Source: Anaerotignum lactatifermentans DSM 14214 (lineage in GTDB: Bacteria > Bacillota > Clostridia > Lachnospirales > Anaerotignaceae). From it: 64,000 nt of DNA. Within the stretch, counting starts at the first letter, position 1. Each line of letters starts with the position of its first letter. Shown piece after piece: positions 31,522-41,589 of the stretch. Below the pieces are notes generated by a model that did not search any database, was not told where the DNA came from, and saw nothing but the letters and a program-made list of their open reading frames with translations. The position numbers and the translations under genes were made by a program. The stretch lies in NCBI RefSeq assembly GCF_900142265.1, contig NZ_FRAH01000012.1, positions 1 to 64,000 of the forward strand. The letters are read 5' to 3'.

Positions 31522-34500
31522 TCATATTTTTGCCAGAACGGAGTATTTCTTCCCGTCGCTGGCGGTCTGGATTTTTTCGTAGTTGACCTTCACGCCGTCA
31601 TCCAAGTCCAGCTCGATGCGGCTCAGGGCAAGGTGGGCGATCATCTCATCGTAGTCGCGGCATTCCTTGAGCTGCTTTTGGAGCTTTTCCTTTCGCTTGG
31701 TGGAAGCAGCCACCTCGCGGGCGTTTTGGCTGTGGTCGATCATGTCCTGCATCCGGTTGATTTCGGACTCGTAGACGCGCTGCATCTTGTGCAGATAGTC
31801 CACGCGCAGATTGCCGATGGTGTCCAGCGTGTAGCGATGGAGGTAGATCAGCGCCTTGAAGCCGTTCTGCTTACCGCTGTCAAACAGCCAGTAGATCGGG
31901 CGCTTCTGGTAGGTCTTGCAGTGGTCTTTGAAGAAGTCCTTGAGGAAGTAGTTGCGGATGATCTCCCGGCTGCTGTTGCCTTTACCGCCCAGCGCTCCGG
32001 CGATGAAGTCCAGATTTTCCTCCAGCGTGTCCGCGCCGTAGACAGCTTTCAGCCAGTCGCACAGGCGGGAGACAATATCGTCTTCCATGTACTCTTCATC
32101 GGTGATAGGAATGATATTATCTGCATCTACCGAGTAGGAAAGGTTTTTCCACTCACCATCCACCGCTATTTGATTATATCCTGTTGGCTTTACCGCCAAG
32201 ATTTTTCCGTCTACCAAGCGAATCGGCTTACCTTCAACCAAATAGGTTTCATGCTGCATACGATAAACAGCATCCCAATCTCCGCCAGCGTAAACGAGGC
32301 CGGGCTTGTCCGGTGAGTATCGTCCGAACATACAGCCCACGGCGTAGGAGAGCAGCGAAACAATCTCATCACGCTTGGTGCGAACATAGCTGCTGCCCTG
32401 CATGAATTCCGGCACATCGTCTTTGGTGTCAAATATGCGGTGGACGGTCACATCCTTGTCGGCCACCTCAGGAGTCAGCTCGTCCTGCAAGCCGTAGATG
32501 TCGATGAAGATGCGGTTTAGCTCTTCCTCGTTGGCTTTGAGCTTTTCAAACCGATATTCGCAAGTCTTCTTCCAATATATCTGGTAAGTATAAGAAAGCG
32601 AAGTATTCTGAAAAGCCACTTTGTCAGGCACATCTCCCCATACGGGTTCAGGAAGTCTTCCAAGGACCAAGGGATGCCCTTTGAAATCCCATGAGGTTTC
32701 GTAGGAGTCCCAATCCTGTTGCGAAAGCGTTACACATTCATTTGCAAGCGCCTCAATTTTAGGCGTTGTATTTCCAATGACAGGTAGATTTCTAATTGTA
32801 CCTGCTTGAATACTAAATGCAGATTTGATTGAGTCAATGATAAAGCGACCAACACATGATTGTAGAAAGCATAAAACATAATTATAGTATTGTTCTGGCA
32901 AGAATAGTGATGATCCATTAACATCAAAAACAAATCCGGTTGGCATAATACGCACACTGAATGGAGCCATTGTACTGTAAGACCATGTTATTCCTTTATG
33001 AAAATAAAAGTCATAACCTCCATTTTCCCGATGACCTGAGGTTTGTTTCATTTTGTTTTGGCCTGATCTGTTAAACCAGATGACAAACTCATGATTTCCA
33101 TACCAACGCTTACGCTCTCCACCTTTGCTGTACGGAAAATATTTCTTATTTGAATAATCGAGTTGTGATTTGTTCGTTATTGAATAGTCGATCTTTCCTT
33201 CTTCGATTTCCCACCAAGATTTCAAAAAAAGATCGTTATTTCCCGTTCCCATTCCAATTTTTACATCACCAATTTTGCTTATAGTTTGACCGTTTTGATA
33301 AAGCGTAGCTAAGGTATCGCCAGCCACATAAGCAGACACAGGTGCTCCGGGAATTTTTTCAAAGCTGTCTTGCTTCGCAATGAACCGATTGACGGTTGCA
33401 AAGAAAGCAGTTTCTTTTTCTTGCGCGTTTGTTCCATCAATCAACCGACAATATACCCCTTCTGTGCCCTTAATATGAACATTCATGAGTACAAAGCTGG
33501 TCGTTTGCACCATTTCTCCGCTAACATCCTCAAACGCTCGTGCTCCAAGATGAGCCATATTAACAATGCAAGCATTTTGTAATTTATTTCGTAATTTTTC
33601 ATAACTTGCCAATGACATCCAAGCGTGCTGAGTAATCATCGCCTGATAGCGGTTTTTGCCAGTCATCTGCCCACACCGCTCGATGAAAACAGCAAACAGA
33701 TCGCTTTTGCTATCCGGGTAGTGCTTTTTCACATACTCGCTGAGCCTTGCGTCCATGTTACCGCTGCCCATATACGGCGGGTTGGTTACAACCACATCGT
33801 ACTTCTGCGCCAGTGACTCGGCCACATGAATTAGCGGCAGGATAGTGTTCAGGGCAGATTCTCGATACAGGCTGATGTCGTTCTGCACCTCATCCATACG
33901 GGCATACAGGGCTGCAAAGTCTACCGGGGCAACCGTCAGGATGGAACCGTACTCCTTTGCATCGCGCAGATCGCTGATGATGCTGTCCAGAGCGGATTTC
34001 AGCTTCGGGTCGTTGTTCACAAAGTAGTCCCGCGTATAAGCGTCGATGTCGTTGCTCTCGGCAATCGCATAGACATGGGGCTGGATGCCGCGAGAGAAGA
34101 TGCGCCGGTCATATTGGCGGGCCTTCATCATCACGGCAAAATAGGCAAGCTGCGCCGCCCGTTCGTCAATGTCCAACCCGAACAGGTTGTGTTCCAAGAT
34201 GCACTGCGCCGCGTCCCGCTGGCTGTACCCGTCGTTTTCGTACATCTTCATCAGCACATCAAAGGCGTACACCAAAATATGGCCGCTGCCCATGCAGGGA
34301 TCGATGACCTTGATGTCCCGGACATCCTTATATTCGTTCTGCTTCTGGACTTCATCGAGCTGCTGGCGCACTTCCCGCGTCTGGGCGGCTTCCGGCAGAT
34401 AATACTTCCAGCCCATCTGCCCGGCGATTTCCTCTTCATTGGAAATGCGCTTTGCCTCAACCTCATCCCAGCTCATTTCGTCGAGGCCGCGACCGTCAGC

Positions 34501-35391
34501 ATAAACGCCCTGTTCTTTCCGCTTGTCGATGAAAATACGGCCAAGGCTGTTTTCCACCATATAGCGGACGATCCAGTCCGGCGTAAAAAGCTGGGTGACG
34601 GCGGGGATTTCCTCTTTGGTGATCTTTCCGTTCTTGGCAAAGGCAGCGTTCTTCGGCTCGGTGTTGTAATACTGGTACAGCCAGCCGATGATCTCCACCT
34701 GACCAGTCGGATTTCCGTCCTCATCGAGGTGGGTGATGTCAAAGTCCTGCTCCGGGATGTCGTGGGTCAGATGGTACACGACACCTTCCCGATCTACAAC
34801 GGAGAGGTTCAGCAGCAGCTCGGTATAGTCGCTGGTCTTCTCAAACAGGGCTGGCAGGATCTCGTTCAGAGCGTTGCATTGCTTGATAAACAGTAGCCTG
34901 AACAGCTCGTCCAGCTTGTTCTCGGTTTTCAGGCGCAGGACAGTCTCTTCCTCGGCAGAGGTGAACGCCAGTTCCGCGTCGAAGGGCGTTGTCACCAAAT
35001 CCGGCTCGATCTTGCCGCTCTCGGAGGACAGAACGCGGATGTGGGAGGGAAGATAGTCGTTGACCTCCATAAAGCGGATGGCGATCAGCCGGTTGAACCA
35101 TGTATAGGCGACCTCTTCCAGAATGTACTTATAAGCTGTGGCGTAGTTGCTGTCGTTCTCTTTCTTGCGGATCACCTCCACCAGCTTCTTGCGCTGCGGG
35201 ATCGCATCGCCGCTGATGGCATACGGCTCAGATGTCCCGATGTCGTAGAACTCCATCGTTCCGGTAGACTGCGGCAGTGGGTCTTTGATACCGTCCGCTG
35301 TTATCCCCATCAATCCGGCGCGGTACTGAATATCCGCAATCAGCTTATTCCGCGCCCAGATTGCAAAGTTTTTTATGGCTGTTTTGTTCAT
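31522..35391 (-). CDS. pglX: BREX-1 adenine-specific DNA methyltransferase PglX
   Basis: This 1289-residue protein is the BREX modification and specificity enzyme. The AdoMet motif VIDPCMGSGHILVYAFDVL lies near residue 365 and the catalytic NPPY (VVVTNPPYMGSGNMD) near 534. The segment from about 590 to 945 (33,620-32,560) is clearly AT-richer than both flanks and coincides with the expected target-recognition region, so it was probably exchanged by recombination. The C-terminal helical part with KRKEKLQKQLKECRDYDEM is conserved in the family. It should methylate one adenine of a non-palindromic site in host DNA; the site cannot be predicted here. Intact and full length. Confidence 0.95.
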   Translation of the reverse strand: MNKTAIKNFAIWARNKLIADIQYRAGLMGITADGIKDPLPQSTGTMEFYDIGTSEPYAISGDAIPQRKKLVEVIRKKENDSNYATAYKYILEEVAYTWFNRLIAIRFMEVNDYLPSHIRVLSSESGKIEPDLVTTPFDAELAFTSAEEETVLRLKTENKLDELFRLLFIKQCNALNEILPALFEKTSDYTELLLNLSVVDREGVVYHLTHDIPEQDFDITHLDEDGNPTGQVEIIGWLYQYYNTEPKNAAFAKNGKITKEEIPAVTQLFTPDWIVRYMVENSLGRIFIDKRKEQGVYADGRGLDEMSWDEVEAKRISNEEEIAGQMGWKYYLPEAAQTREVRQQLDEVQKQNEYKDVRDIKVIDPCMGSGHILVYAFDVLMKMYENDGYSQRDAAQCILEHNLFGLDIDERAAQLAYFAVMMKARQYDRRIFSRGIQPHVYAIAESNDIDAYTRDYFVNNDPKLKSALDSIISDLRDAKEYGSILTVAPVDFAALYARMDEVQNDISLYRESALNTILPLIHVAESLAQKYDVVVTNPPYMGSGNMDARLSEYVKKHYPDSKSDLFAVFIERCGQMTGKNRYQAMITQHAWMSLASYEKLRNKLQNACIVNMAHLGARAFEDVSGEMVQTTSFVLMNVHIKGTEGVYCRLIDGTNAQEKETAFFATVNRFIAKQDSFEKIPGAPVSAYVAGDTLATLYQNGQTISKIGDVKIGMGTGNNDLFLKSWWEIEEGKIDYSITNKSQLDYSNKKYFPYSKGGERKRWYGNHEFVIWFNRSGQNKMKQTSGHRENGGYDFYFHKGITWSYSTMAPFSVRIMPTGFVFDVNGSSLFLPEQYYNYVLCFLQSCVGRFIIDSIKSAFSIQAGTIRNLPVIGNTTPKIEALANECVTLSQQDWDSYETSWDFKGHPLVLGRLPEPVWGDVPDKVAFQNTSLSYTYQIYWKKTCEYRFEKLKANEEELNRIFIDIYGLQDELTPEVADKDVTVHRIFDTKDDVPEFMQGSSYVRTKRDEIVSLLSYAVGCMFGRYSPDKPGLVYAGGDWDAVYRMQHETYLVEGKPIRLVDGKILAVKPTGYNQIAVDGEWKNLSYSVDADNIIPITDEEYMEDDIVSRLCDWLKAVYGADTLEENLDFIAGALGGKGNSSREIIRNYFLKDFFKDHCKTYQKRPIYWLFDSGKQNGFKALIYLHRYTLDTIGNLRVDYLHKMQRVYESEINRMQDMIDHSQNAREVAASTKRKEKLQKQLKECRDYDEMIAHLALSRIELDLDDGVKVNYEKIQTASDGKKYSVLAKI

Positions 35392-35402
35392 GGCGATTCT
35401 CC

Positions 35403-36254
35403 CTATTGCATTAAGCCGTCGATGAACATTTCGGCTTGCTGAATCAATGTTGTCCAGTCTGCTCCGGTGATGGCACTTGTTGCTATTGAAACAGATGCTT
35501 TAGATAAAACCTCACTGGAAAATTTCTTTATTCCTGCCAAAGCCTTTTGCATCCGGCTCTTTTTCGGGGCAGGAGAATAGATTTGTTCTTGCAAGGATTC
35601 CAAGTCATCCTTAACGCTTTCAATCTCTTCGGCGGCAGTATCAGTAATAGCGGGAAGTGACGAAATCAGCTTTTCGATGAGCGAGTTTAAGTCCGTTGCT
35701 GATACGCCGTTTTTCGTGTTGAGTGTAATAGAACCGCTGCCTTGCTGGATAACCGGACCATTGACAGTCCCGATGTTTTGAGTCATTGGTGCAGTCTTCT
35801 TCTCATCTTCCAGAAGGATCATCTCCTTGGAAATTTCATCGTTGATGAAATTTATCAAGGGTTTTACTGTGTTTTCCAAAAAACGCTGAATAATATCCGT
35901 GTAAGTTGCGCCCTTTTTCCATAGGTATTGCATGGCTTGTCCTAAAACATTCGTGTTTGGGGTCTCCACGATGTACCTCATGTAGTCATAAATTGCTTTG
36001 ATGTGACAATTTTCATCTACTGGAATGCTCGTGCTTGCCCATTCAGAGGAATGAGTCGGAAAACAAGCCTGAAAATCATATTCGACTTGATCCACAACGC
36101 TATGAACACGGTCATGGATAAATGGCGTCTTCTCAATATAATCCATCAGCCGATGGAGATTCACATCTGCATCTCCATCGTCACTTGAAAGAAGATTGCT
36201 GGATATTCTTCGAAAATCGAGGCTGATAGTTCTTAATTCTCTGTATTCACTCAT
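35403..36254 (-). CDS. Unrecognised protein inserted between brxC and pglX
   Basis: This 283-residue protein starts at ATG 36,254, overlapping the zinc-ribbon gene stop (ATGA); the longer frame to 36,278 lacks a ribosome site. An N-terminal helical domain (about 1-145) is followed by a strand-like segment NIGTVNGPVIQQGSGSITLN. That segment resembles the short GxVxGxVQQG repeats seen in some abortive-infection and effector-linked proteins, a weak visual likeness. A helical bundle then leads to a slightly hydrophobic C-terminus (SVSIATSAITGADW). I do not recognise a family. Coupling to its partner and location inside BREX suggest an added defence function. AT-rich relative to brxC. Confidence 0.6.
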   Translation of the reverse strand: MSEYRELRTISLDFRRISSNLLSSDDGDADVNLHRLMDYIEKTPFIHDRVHSVVDQVEYDFQACFPTHSSEWASTSIPVDENCHIKAIYDYMRYIVETPNTNVLGQAMQYLWKKGATYTDIIQRFLENTVKPLINFINDEISKEMILLEDEKKTAPMTQNIGTVNGPVIQQGSGSITLNTKNGVSATDLNSLIEKLISSLPAITDTAAEEIESVKDDLESLQEQIYSPAPKKSRMQKALAGIKKFSSEVLSKASVSIATSAITGADWTTLIQQAEMFIDGLMQ

Positions 36255-36712
36255 AAGTCTACCCCGCAGTAAGGACAAAATATCTTTGAAGCTCCGGCGC
36301 AGTACAACGCTTTAACCCTTCGATTGCAACAAGTGCATTGAAACTCCGTTTCCGCTGTGTCCGCATTTTTTAACTCTTTGACATACACTTTTTTCAACGG
36401 TTTATATGTCATTTTTATTATGCTCTTTTGACGATTGATCGAACGAGCCATTTTCCCAAAGGCTTTATTCAACTCTTCAATCATATAGTTCTCGGCCAAC
36501 GCTCGAGCTTTGTCACGAACATCTTTTGACCAGAATGCGGATTTCTCTTTTGCAAGTCCGCAGTAGGGGCAGAACAGTTCCAAAACAGGTTCTTCATCAC
36601 TTTGGACTTCTCCTGCTTGCAGCTTAAATTCTGATCCACAATACGGGCATTCAAAGGTGACATATCCTTCGCTATCACCTTGAACAGTAAAACTCAGCGT
36701 GATATTTCCCAT
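36251..36712 (-). CDS. Multi-zinc-ribbon protein inserted in BREX
   Basis: This 153-residue protein has four CxxC-type knuckles: CPYC near 23, CPYC near 49, CTCC near 127, and CPYC near the end (ISPYC-like GVDL tail), forming two probable zinc ribbons at either end of a helical, basic middle (EELNKAFGKMARSINRQK). The start at ATG 36,712 follows GGAGGTG; TTG 36,724 is unlikely. It is translationally coupled to the unrecognised gene at 35,403-36,254, and the two seem to form one inserted pair between brxC and pglX. Probable nucleic-acid or protein binding; no family recognised with confidence. Confidence 0.6.
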   Translation of the reverse strand: MGNITLSFTVQGDSEGYVTFECPYCGSEFKLQAGEVQSDEEPVLELFCPYCGLAKEKSAFWSKDVRDKARALAENYMIEELNKAFGKMARSINRQKSIIKMTYKPLKKVYVKELKNADTAETEFQCTCCNRRVKALYCAGASKIFCPYCGVDL

Positions 36713-36733
36713 ACGCACCTCCAATACTGCCTA

Positions 36734-39700
36734 TTAAAACTCTACATTGACAATCGTATCTTCGTCCAGTTGCGCTTCCAGCGACTTGCGAAGGCTGTCC
36801 ATGTAGCGATCAATGTCCTCTTTGCTTTCCAGACGCCAAGAAGCCGTTCCCGTCATCATCTTGATGGAGACATTTTTCGTCTTGCGGATTTTCACCGGCG
36901 CAGGGGCAACGGTTGCTTCGGAGGCAGGATTTCCGCTTTGTTTGGCTTCCTCTGCCTGACGGCGAGCCGCCTCTTCCGCTTTCTGCTTCGCCAGCTTGTT
37001 ATCGAGCTCAACCATTTCATTGAGCAGCCGGAGCTTCAAAGCGTCTGCCTTGTCCGCATAGCTTCTCAGCGTAGAGACATTGTTGCAGTGGGTAGCTCCA
37101 TCCCGGATTTCTTGGAACTTCTCAAAGTAAGCCGTTCGCTTTTGGTCGTTGTAGTCCTTGGTGGAAAGTACCTCCAAGACGCGCTTCCACGCCTGATCAA
37201 TCGAATCAAGGACAGGGGCGGATTCCTGCTGCAAGATTTCGCCATAGCAGGACATAAAGCGCTCGCGCAACTCTGGCAGCTTCGGAATGTTGGCATACGG
37301 TTTTTCCTGCCGGGTAATGGAGCGCATCTGTGCGACTATATCTTCCAGTTCAGCATTGACGATATAGGTCTTACTGTCATCATAGATTGCAAGCATATCC
37401 AGCGCACGGGCGAAGATGGTGGACTGTTCGCCGCTAAAGAAAGTCTTGATTGGCTCGTAATCTTCCGCGAAGTCGAAGAAGTCATCCTGTTTCTTGGAAA
37501 CGGTCGTAAAGAAGTCTAAAGCAGACTGAATCTGAACAACAGACTGCATCAGAGCCTTCCCGCTGGACAGAACACGCTTGCCCGGATAATGATGCTGCTC
37601 GTAATGGACTTCCAGACGCTCGATCTCATAAATCGTGTTTTGCGCATAGCGCTGGAAGTTCTTCATGATGGTATCTTCGTCTTCTGCCGAAGTAGTGGCG
37701 CGGAAGGTCTCCTTCATCACATCCCGGACAGCCTTTTTGTCCTTATCGCTGACGCGGACACGCTCTTCCATCAGGAGCTTTTCCGCAAACGCCTTTTTGG
37801 TGATGAAGCCGATGATCTCTTCCTCGCTCTTGTTATTCAGGCTGACCGCAGCACCATTGACTGTGAAAGCGAGATCGCCGCGCTTGAACAGACGCGCCAC
37901 CAGCCAATGCACATCATCTTCCACAAAGCCATAAGGAGCCTTCATGAAGCGGTCCTTCACCGTTTTCATGGAGGTTTTCATGTGATTGCGGGTATTCATG
38001 GCGATAAAGCCCTGCACATCGTCCAGCGCATGAGCATTGCACTCTGTGCCACCTTCCAGACCAAGAGAAAGCTGGTTGCTCTGATGGAGCATCTTGCGGA
38101 TCTCCGCCTCGCTCATCGGCGCGTCGATGTAGGACAGCTTGTGATAGACCGTCTGCACCAAACGGCCAATGGCTTCATTGATCCGGCTGATGACTTCCTT
38201 GCCGTTCACGCGGACAACATCGCCGTTTACATAGATCGTTGCTTCTTTCAGCGCTTCGGTCAAGTAGAGCTTTGCATTTTGATTGCGCTCCCGCATTTCC
38301 ACACGCTTTGCCTCTTTGATCGTCTCATACTTGGCAAGCTGCGTGGAGGTGTTTTTCCGAAGGAACCCCTCAATTTTCAAATAAGATTGAATTTCCGTCA
38401 GGAACTCTGCATCATTCGGAAGTACAACAAGGACTTCTCTGCTTTGACCGGACATCATCCTAAGGGTTCCATCCTCTGTGCTACCGTCGTACCACGGTGT
38501 CAGGACACGAAGGCCGATGTCATAGTTTTGATTTGCTTTGTATGGACGATCATCTACAAACTGGTTGAAGCCAAAGGCATAGCGGCCATTGAAGACAGGA
38601 TAGGTGTAGCGTTTGCCGGGGAAAATGTCCTCAAAAATCATTTCCGCGACCTTGGTGATGATCTCCGGCGTTTCTACATTTTCCTTCTCAATTTCATTGT
38701 TGACTTCCTGTTCCTCGTCGGTCAGGAAGACATAGATGCTGCCGTTTTTCTGCACGAGCATCTGCCGCATCAGGACCTTCAGCGCTTCCTCCACACGGCC
38801 TTTCAGCTCAATCCGGTCATCGTCGATATTCTCAATCATCAGGCTGGTGATGTTGTCGATGTTTGCCTCAATTTCCAGCACATATTTGATCATGAAGAGT
38901 GTCTTGAGGACATTGATGGCGAAGACATCCTTGTCCTTCTTCTCCGGGTTGATATAGCTGTTGTCATAAGCCCGGATGATCACCCCGCTGTGGCTGTGAT
39001 CCAGAAAGTTTTCCAGTGCGTCATAAAAGCGATGGAAGGGTACAATGACCCCTGCCTCTTCATTCATGACATTGACGGCGGATTCCTTAAAAAGCGCCAG
39101 CATGGAGCGCTCACCGCCGGAAAGGTGTTTACCGGAAGCCCCGTGGGTACGAATAGAAGTCAATACGCTGGACAGCAAATTGAACTGGTACGGCACAAAG
39201 GGGTAGACCTCGGCAAAGTCTTCCGCACTCGCGTACAGCTTCTTTTCTGCCGTATCATTGAACACAATTAGGTTTTTGATAATTGTCGCTTTCTGCTCAT
39301 AGAGCAGCCGAAGCGTCTGTGCAGCCGGTTCCGTTTTCTCAAGGATTCTCTTCTTGATAACGGCATCCACATTGGCAGAAGAGAGGGAGAGGCGGGTGTC
39401 AAACCGGCCTTGAATTTTGGAAAAGTCATTGCCCTTGACTTTGGTGATGGAGTCAATATCCTGCTGGCTGGTCACGATGACCCATGCCTTACCCATGCAC
39501 TCCTTGCCCAGTTCCTCAGTCACAGTTTGGAGATTGAGCATCAACTTGGAGTCATCACCGATGTACTGACCAATTTCGTCGACCAGAAATACAACATGGT
39601 GGTTGTTCCCCTTGCGCTCGATATAATTCTTAACGCGCTTGGCGAAGTCTTCAATGCTGATGGTATATGGCTCCACCGCTTTCTCACACCAGTTTCTCGC

Positions 39701-40369
39701 CGCAGCTTCGCTCATAAAATCCATTGAGACAAGGGCATCAACAACGCTGTCTTGGATGAAGTCGAAGTCCTGTCGGGATTCTTCCCACGGATCGCCGTAT
39801 TCTTCCTCGAAAGCAGCCTTAAACTCATCGTAGCGTCCCTCCTCGGAAAGCCTCCGTTCCAGATCGGCAACATGGGGAATGGACCCGCAGAAGCCCTGCA
39901 TCTGATTGAAGACTTTGAGGAATACATTGACGATGGCATCCTTGTTTTGCTTGCCATTCGTTTCGCTCTTGGAGTCGATGTTGAAGAGGATTACATCCGT
40001 GGGGGTATCAGCCGCCAGCTTCATATCCGCCAACACCATCGGATCTACGATCTTCTTATCTTCGACGAAGTAGTCCATCGCCTTTCTATCCCCGACCTGA
40101 CGGTTTTCCAGAAGGTAGGACAGGATTTTCAGGAAATGCGATTTACCGCTTCCAAAGAAGCCGGAAATCCATACTCCCATCTTTGGCGTTGTTCCGACAA
40201 TCCCTTTTTTATAGGCCGAATAGAAATCGGCAAAATGCTTTTGAAGCTCGCGGGTAACGACATATTCCTCAAGCTCCTGAGATACATTTGCGTCCTCGCC
40301 TTGTCCGACAATAATTACGCCTTGAATTTCTCGGTCGATCTTCTTGGCGAACATATCCTTTATTTTCAT
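36734..40369 (-). CDS. brxC: BREX P-loop ATPase BrxC
   Basis: This 1211-residue ATPase (PglY/BrxC family) starts at ATG 40,369, which follows GGAGGTG and gives the family-typical MKIKDMFAKKIDREIQGVI. Walker A GFFGSGKS is at 70-77 and an acidic VVFLVDEIGQYIG region near 262 is the Walker B. The remainder is a long helical body with a Lys/Ala/Glu-rich coiled stretch (KLAKQKAEEAARRQAEEAK) near residue 1135 and a short C-terminal domain. Essential for both modification and exclusion in characterised BREX systems. Lies 14 bases after brxB. Confidence 0.95.
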   Translation of the reverse strand: MKIKDMFAKKIDREIQGVIIVGQGEDANVSQELEEYVVTRELQKHFADFYSAYKKGIVGTTPKMGVWISGFFGSGKSHFLKILSYLLENRQVGDRKAMDYFVEDKKIVDPMVLADMKLAADTPTDVILFNIDSKSETNGKQNKDAIVNVFLKVFNQMQGFCGSIPHVADLERRLSEEGRYDEFKAAFEEEYGDPWEESRQDFDFIQDSVVDALVSMDFMSEAAARNWCEKAVEPYTISIEDFAKRVKNYIERKGNNHHVVFLVDEIGQYIGDDSKLMLNLQTVTEELGKECMGKAWVIVTSQQDIDSITKVKGNDFSKIQGRFDTRLSLSSANVDAVIKKRILEKTEPAAQTLRLLYEQKATIIKNLIVFNDTAEKKLYASAEDFAEVYPFVPYQFNLLSSVLTSIRTHGASGKHLSGGERSMLALFKESAVNVMNEEAGVIVPFHRFYDALENFLDHSHSGVIIRAYDNSYINPEKKDKDVFAINVLKTLFMIKYVLEIEANIDNITSLMIENIDDDRIELKGRVEEALKVLMRQMLVQKNGSIYVFLTDEEQEVNNEIEKENVETPEIITKVAEMIFEDIFPGKRYTYPVFNGRYAFGFNQFVDDRPYKANQNYDIGLRVLTPWYDGSTEDGTLRMMSGQSREVLVVLPNDAEFLTEIQSYLKIEGFLRKNTSTQLAKYETIKEAKRVEMRERNQNAKLYLTEALKEATIYVNGDVVRVNGKEVISRINEAIGRLVQTVYHKLSYIDAPMSEAEIRKMLHQSNQLSLGLEGGTECNAHALDDVQGFIAMNTRNHMKTSMKTVKDRFMKAPYGFVEDDVHWLVARLFKRGDLAFTVNGAAVSLNNKSEEEIIGFITKKAFAEKLLMEERVRVSDKDKKAVRDVMKETFRATTSAEDEDTIMKNFQRYAQNTIYEIERLEVHYEQHHYPGKRVLSSGKALMQSVVQIQSALDFFTTVSKKQDDFFDFAEDYEPIKTFFSGEQSTIFARALDMLAIYDDSKTYIVNAELEDIVAQMRSITRQEKPYANIPKLPELRERFMSCYGEILQQESAPVLDSIDQAWKRVLEVLSTKDYNDQKRTAYFEKFQEIRDGATHCNNVSTLRSYADKADALKLRLLNEMVELDNKLAKQKAEEAARRQAEEAKQSGNPASEATVAPAPVKIRKTKNVSIKMMTGTASWRLESKEDIDRYMDSLRKSLEAQLDEDTIVNVEF

Positions 40370-40382
40370 TGCTGCACCTCCA

Positions 40383-40958
40383 TCACTTGACAAGCCGGAA
40401 GGCTCTGTAATAATTATCGTCTTTGATTTCGTTGAAGAGAATCAATTCCTGTTCGTTGTATGTGCCGGGAAAGAACATCACCACAGGTGCGTGTAGATAG
40501 GACTGGTGGAGATTGTTCAGCACATTATGCGAACGAAGAAGCGGATAGCTCTTGCCAACACCGGTCAGAAAGACAATGGCATTCTCCGGGGTGTGGTCAA
40601 GAATGTACTGCACAATCAGGCTGTCATCCTCGCTTACTTTCATCGAATTGCTGACTGCCTTGACAATTCTTTGGATGCCGCGCTTCTTCTCAAATTCACA
40701 GCACTTCTCTATGAAGTTCTTCCCTTCAAGGAAGTCAATGATAATATCATAGAGATCGAACACAACAAGCTCAAATCCGTCCGTTCCTTTCGAGTTCTTA
40801 TGCTTCATATATTCGATACGCTCACGGATTTCCAGCTCTTTCTCAGGCGGATAGTCAAAAATCCAGTAGTTGACCTCATTGGCTTTTCCGCTGCTCTGAC
40901 GGAAGGATGGCTTTCGGATCGCCGCTTCCATCGCGTCCAGTCGTTCTGTTAAATCCAT
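40383..40958 (-). CDS. brxB: BREX protein BrxB (DUF1788)
   Basis: This 191-residue protein (MDLTERLDAMEAAIRKPSF...) has the DUF1788/BrxB pattern NYWIFDYPPEKELEIRERI near 30-48 and LTGVGKSYPLLRSHNVLNNL near 135-155, ending VMFFPGTYNEQELILFNE. Function in the BREX complex is not fully known but it is required in studied systems. Its ATG overlaps the brxA stop (TAATG), showing coupling. Confidence 0.92.
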   Translation of the reverse strand: MDLTERLDAMEAAIRKPSFRQSSGKANEVNYWIFDYPPEKELEIRERIEYMKHKNSKGTDGFELVVFDLYDIIIDFLEGKNFIEKCCEFEKKRGIQRIVKAVSNSMKVSEDDSLIVQYILDHTPENAIVFLTGVGKSYPLLRSHNVLNNLHQSYLHAPVVMFFPGTYNEQELILFNEIKDDNYYRAFRLVK

Positions 40959-41560
40959 TATCTTACCCCCGCAAGCGCCTTGACATAAGCGCCCATATTG
41001 TTCTGTTCCAGCCAGCGTACCAAGTCCGGGTCTAAAATAGGGCGCAGTATTTTTCTGGCCGTTTTTGCTTTATCAATTATCCCAGCCTCGTATAGCATTG
41101 TTTTATAGCACCGGCCAAGCCGTACCAATGTAGCGTCCGTCCATCCGGCCACTTTTTCATTTTGCTGTTGCTTATCTTTGAAAAAAACACGCACATCGCT
41201 GTCCGAAAACTCGTAGGTGCCGAGAATCATCTTTTCCCGGATCACTTCATAGACAAAATCAAAGAAAAGCGTGTCATACGCCATAGCAGCAATTAGGGCA
41301 AAGAGCTTTTGCGTTGCAAGGTCGCTGCGTGTGAAAAGCGGGATGAAGCTTTCATCTAAAGCCCTGATGCGGCCTGTGACAGTATGATAAATCTGATTGG
41401 CTCGGAGAGTAGTCGGGGCTGCAAACAGGTTCTCGTTCAGGGCAAGGGATTTTATCTGTTCGGCATTCTTTCCTTCATGAAGAAGCTCCACCACTTTGCG
41501 GAACTCTATAAACCAGAAGGATAACTTCACTGCGCCCGCACTGTATTCTTTTCGTTCCAT
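40958..41560 (-). CDS. brxA: BREX protein BrxA (DUF1819)
   Basis: This 200-residue protein starts MERKEYSAGAVKLSFWFIEF, the normal BrxA N-terminus. The longer upstream frame to 41,635 overlaps the regulator gene and is not used. AAGGAGG lies about 12 bases before the ATG, a long spacing. BrxA is a small helical DNA-binding protein (NusB-like fold in the known structure). It is the first structural gene of the locus, 29 bases after the XRE regulator. Confidence 0.92.
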   Translation of the reverse strand: MERKEYSAGAVKLSFWFIEFRKVVELLHEGKNAEQIKSLALNENLFAAPTTLRANQIYHTVTGRIRALDESFIPLFTRSDLATQKLFALIAAMAYDTLFFDFVYEVIREKMILGTYEFSDSDVRVFFKDKQQQNEKVAGWTDATLVRLGRCYKTMLYEAGIIDKAKTARKILRPILDPDLVRWLEQNNMGAYVKALAGVR

Positions 41561-41589
41561 CTCGATTGTTGACCTCCTTGATTGCTGGA

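Noticed and set aside
37589-39271. 560-codon plus-strand frame
   Set aside because: Shadow of brxC, no ribosome site.
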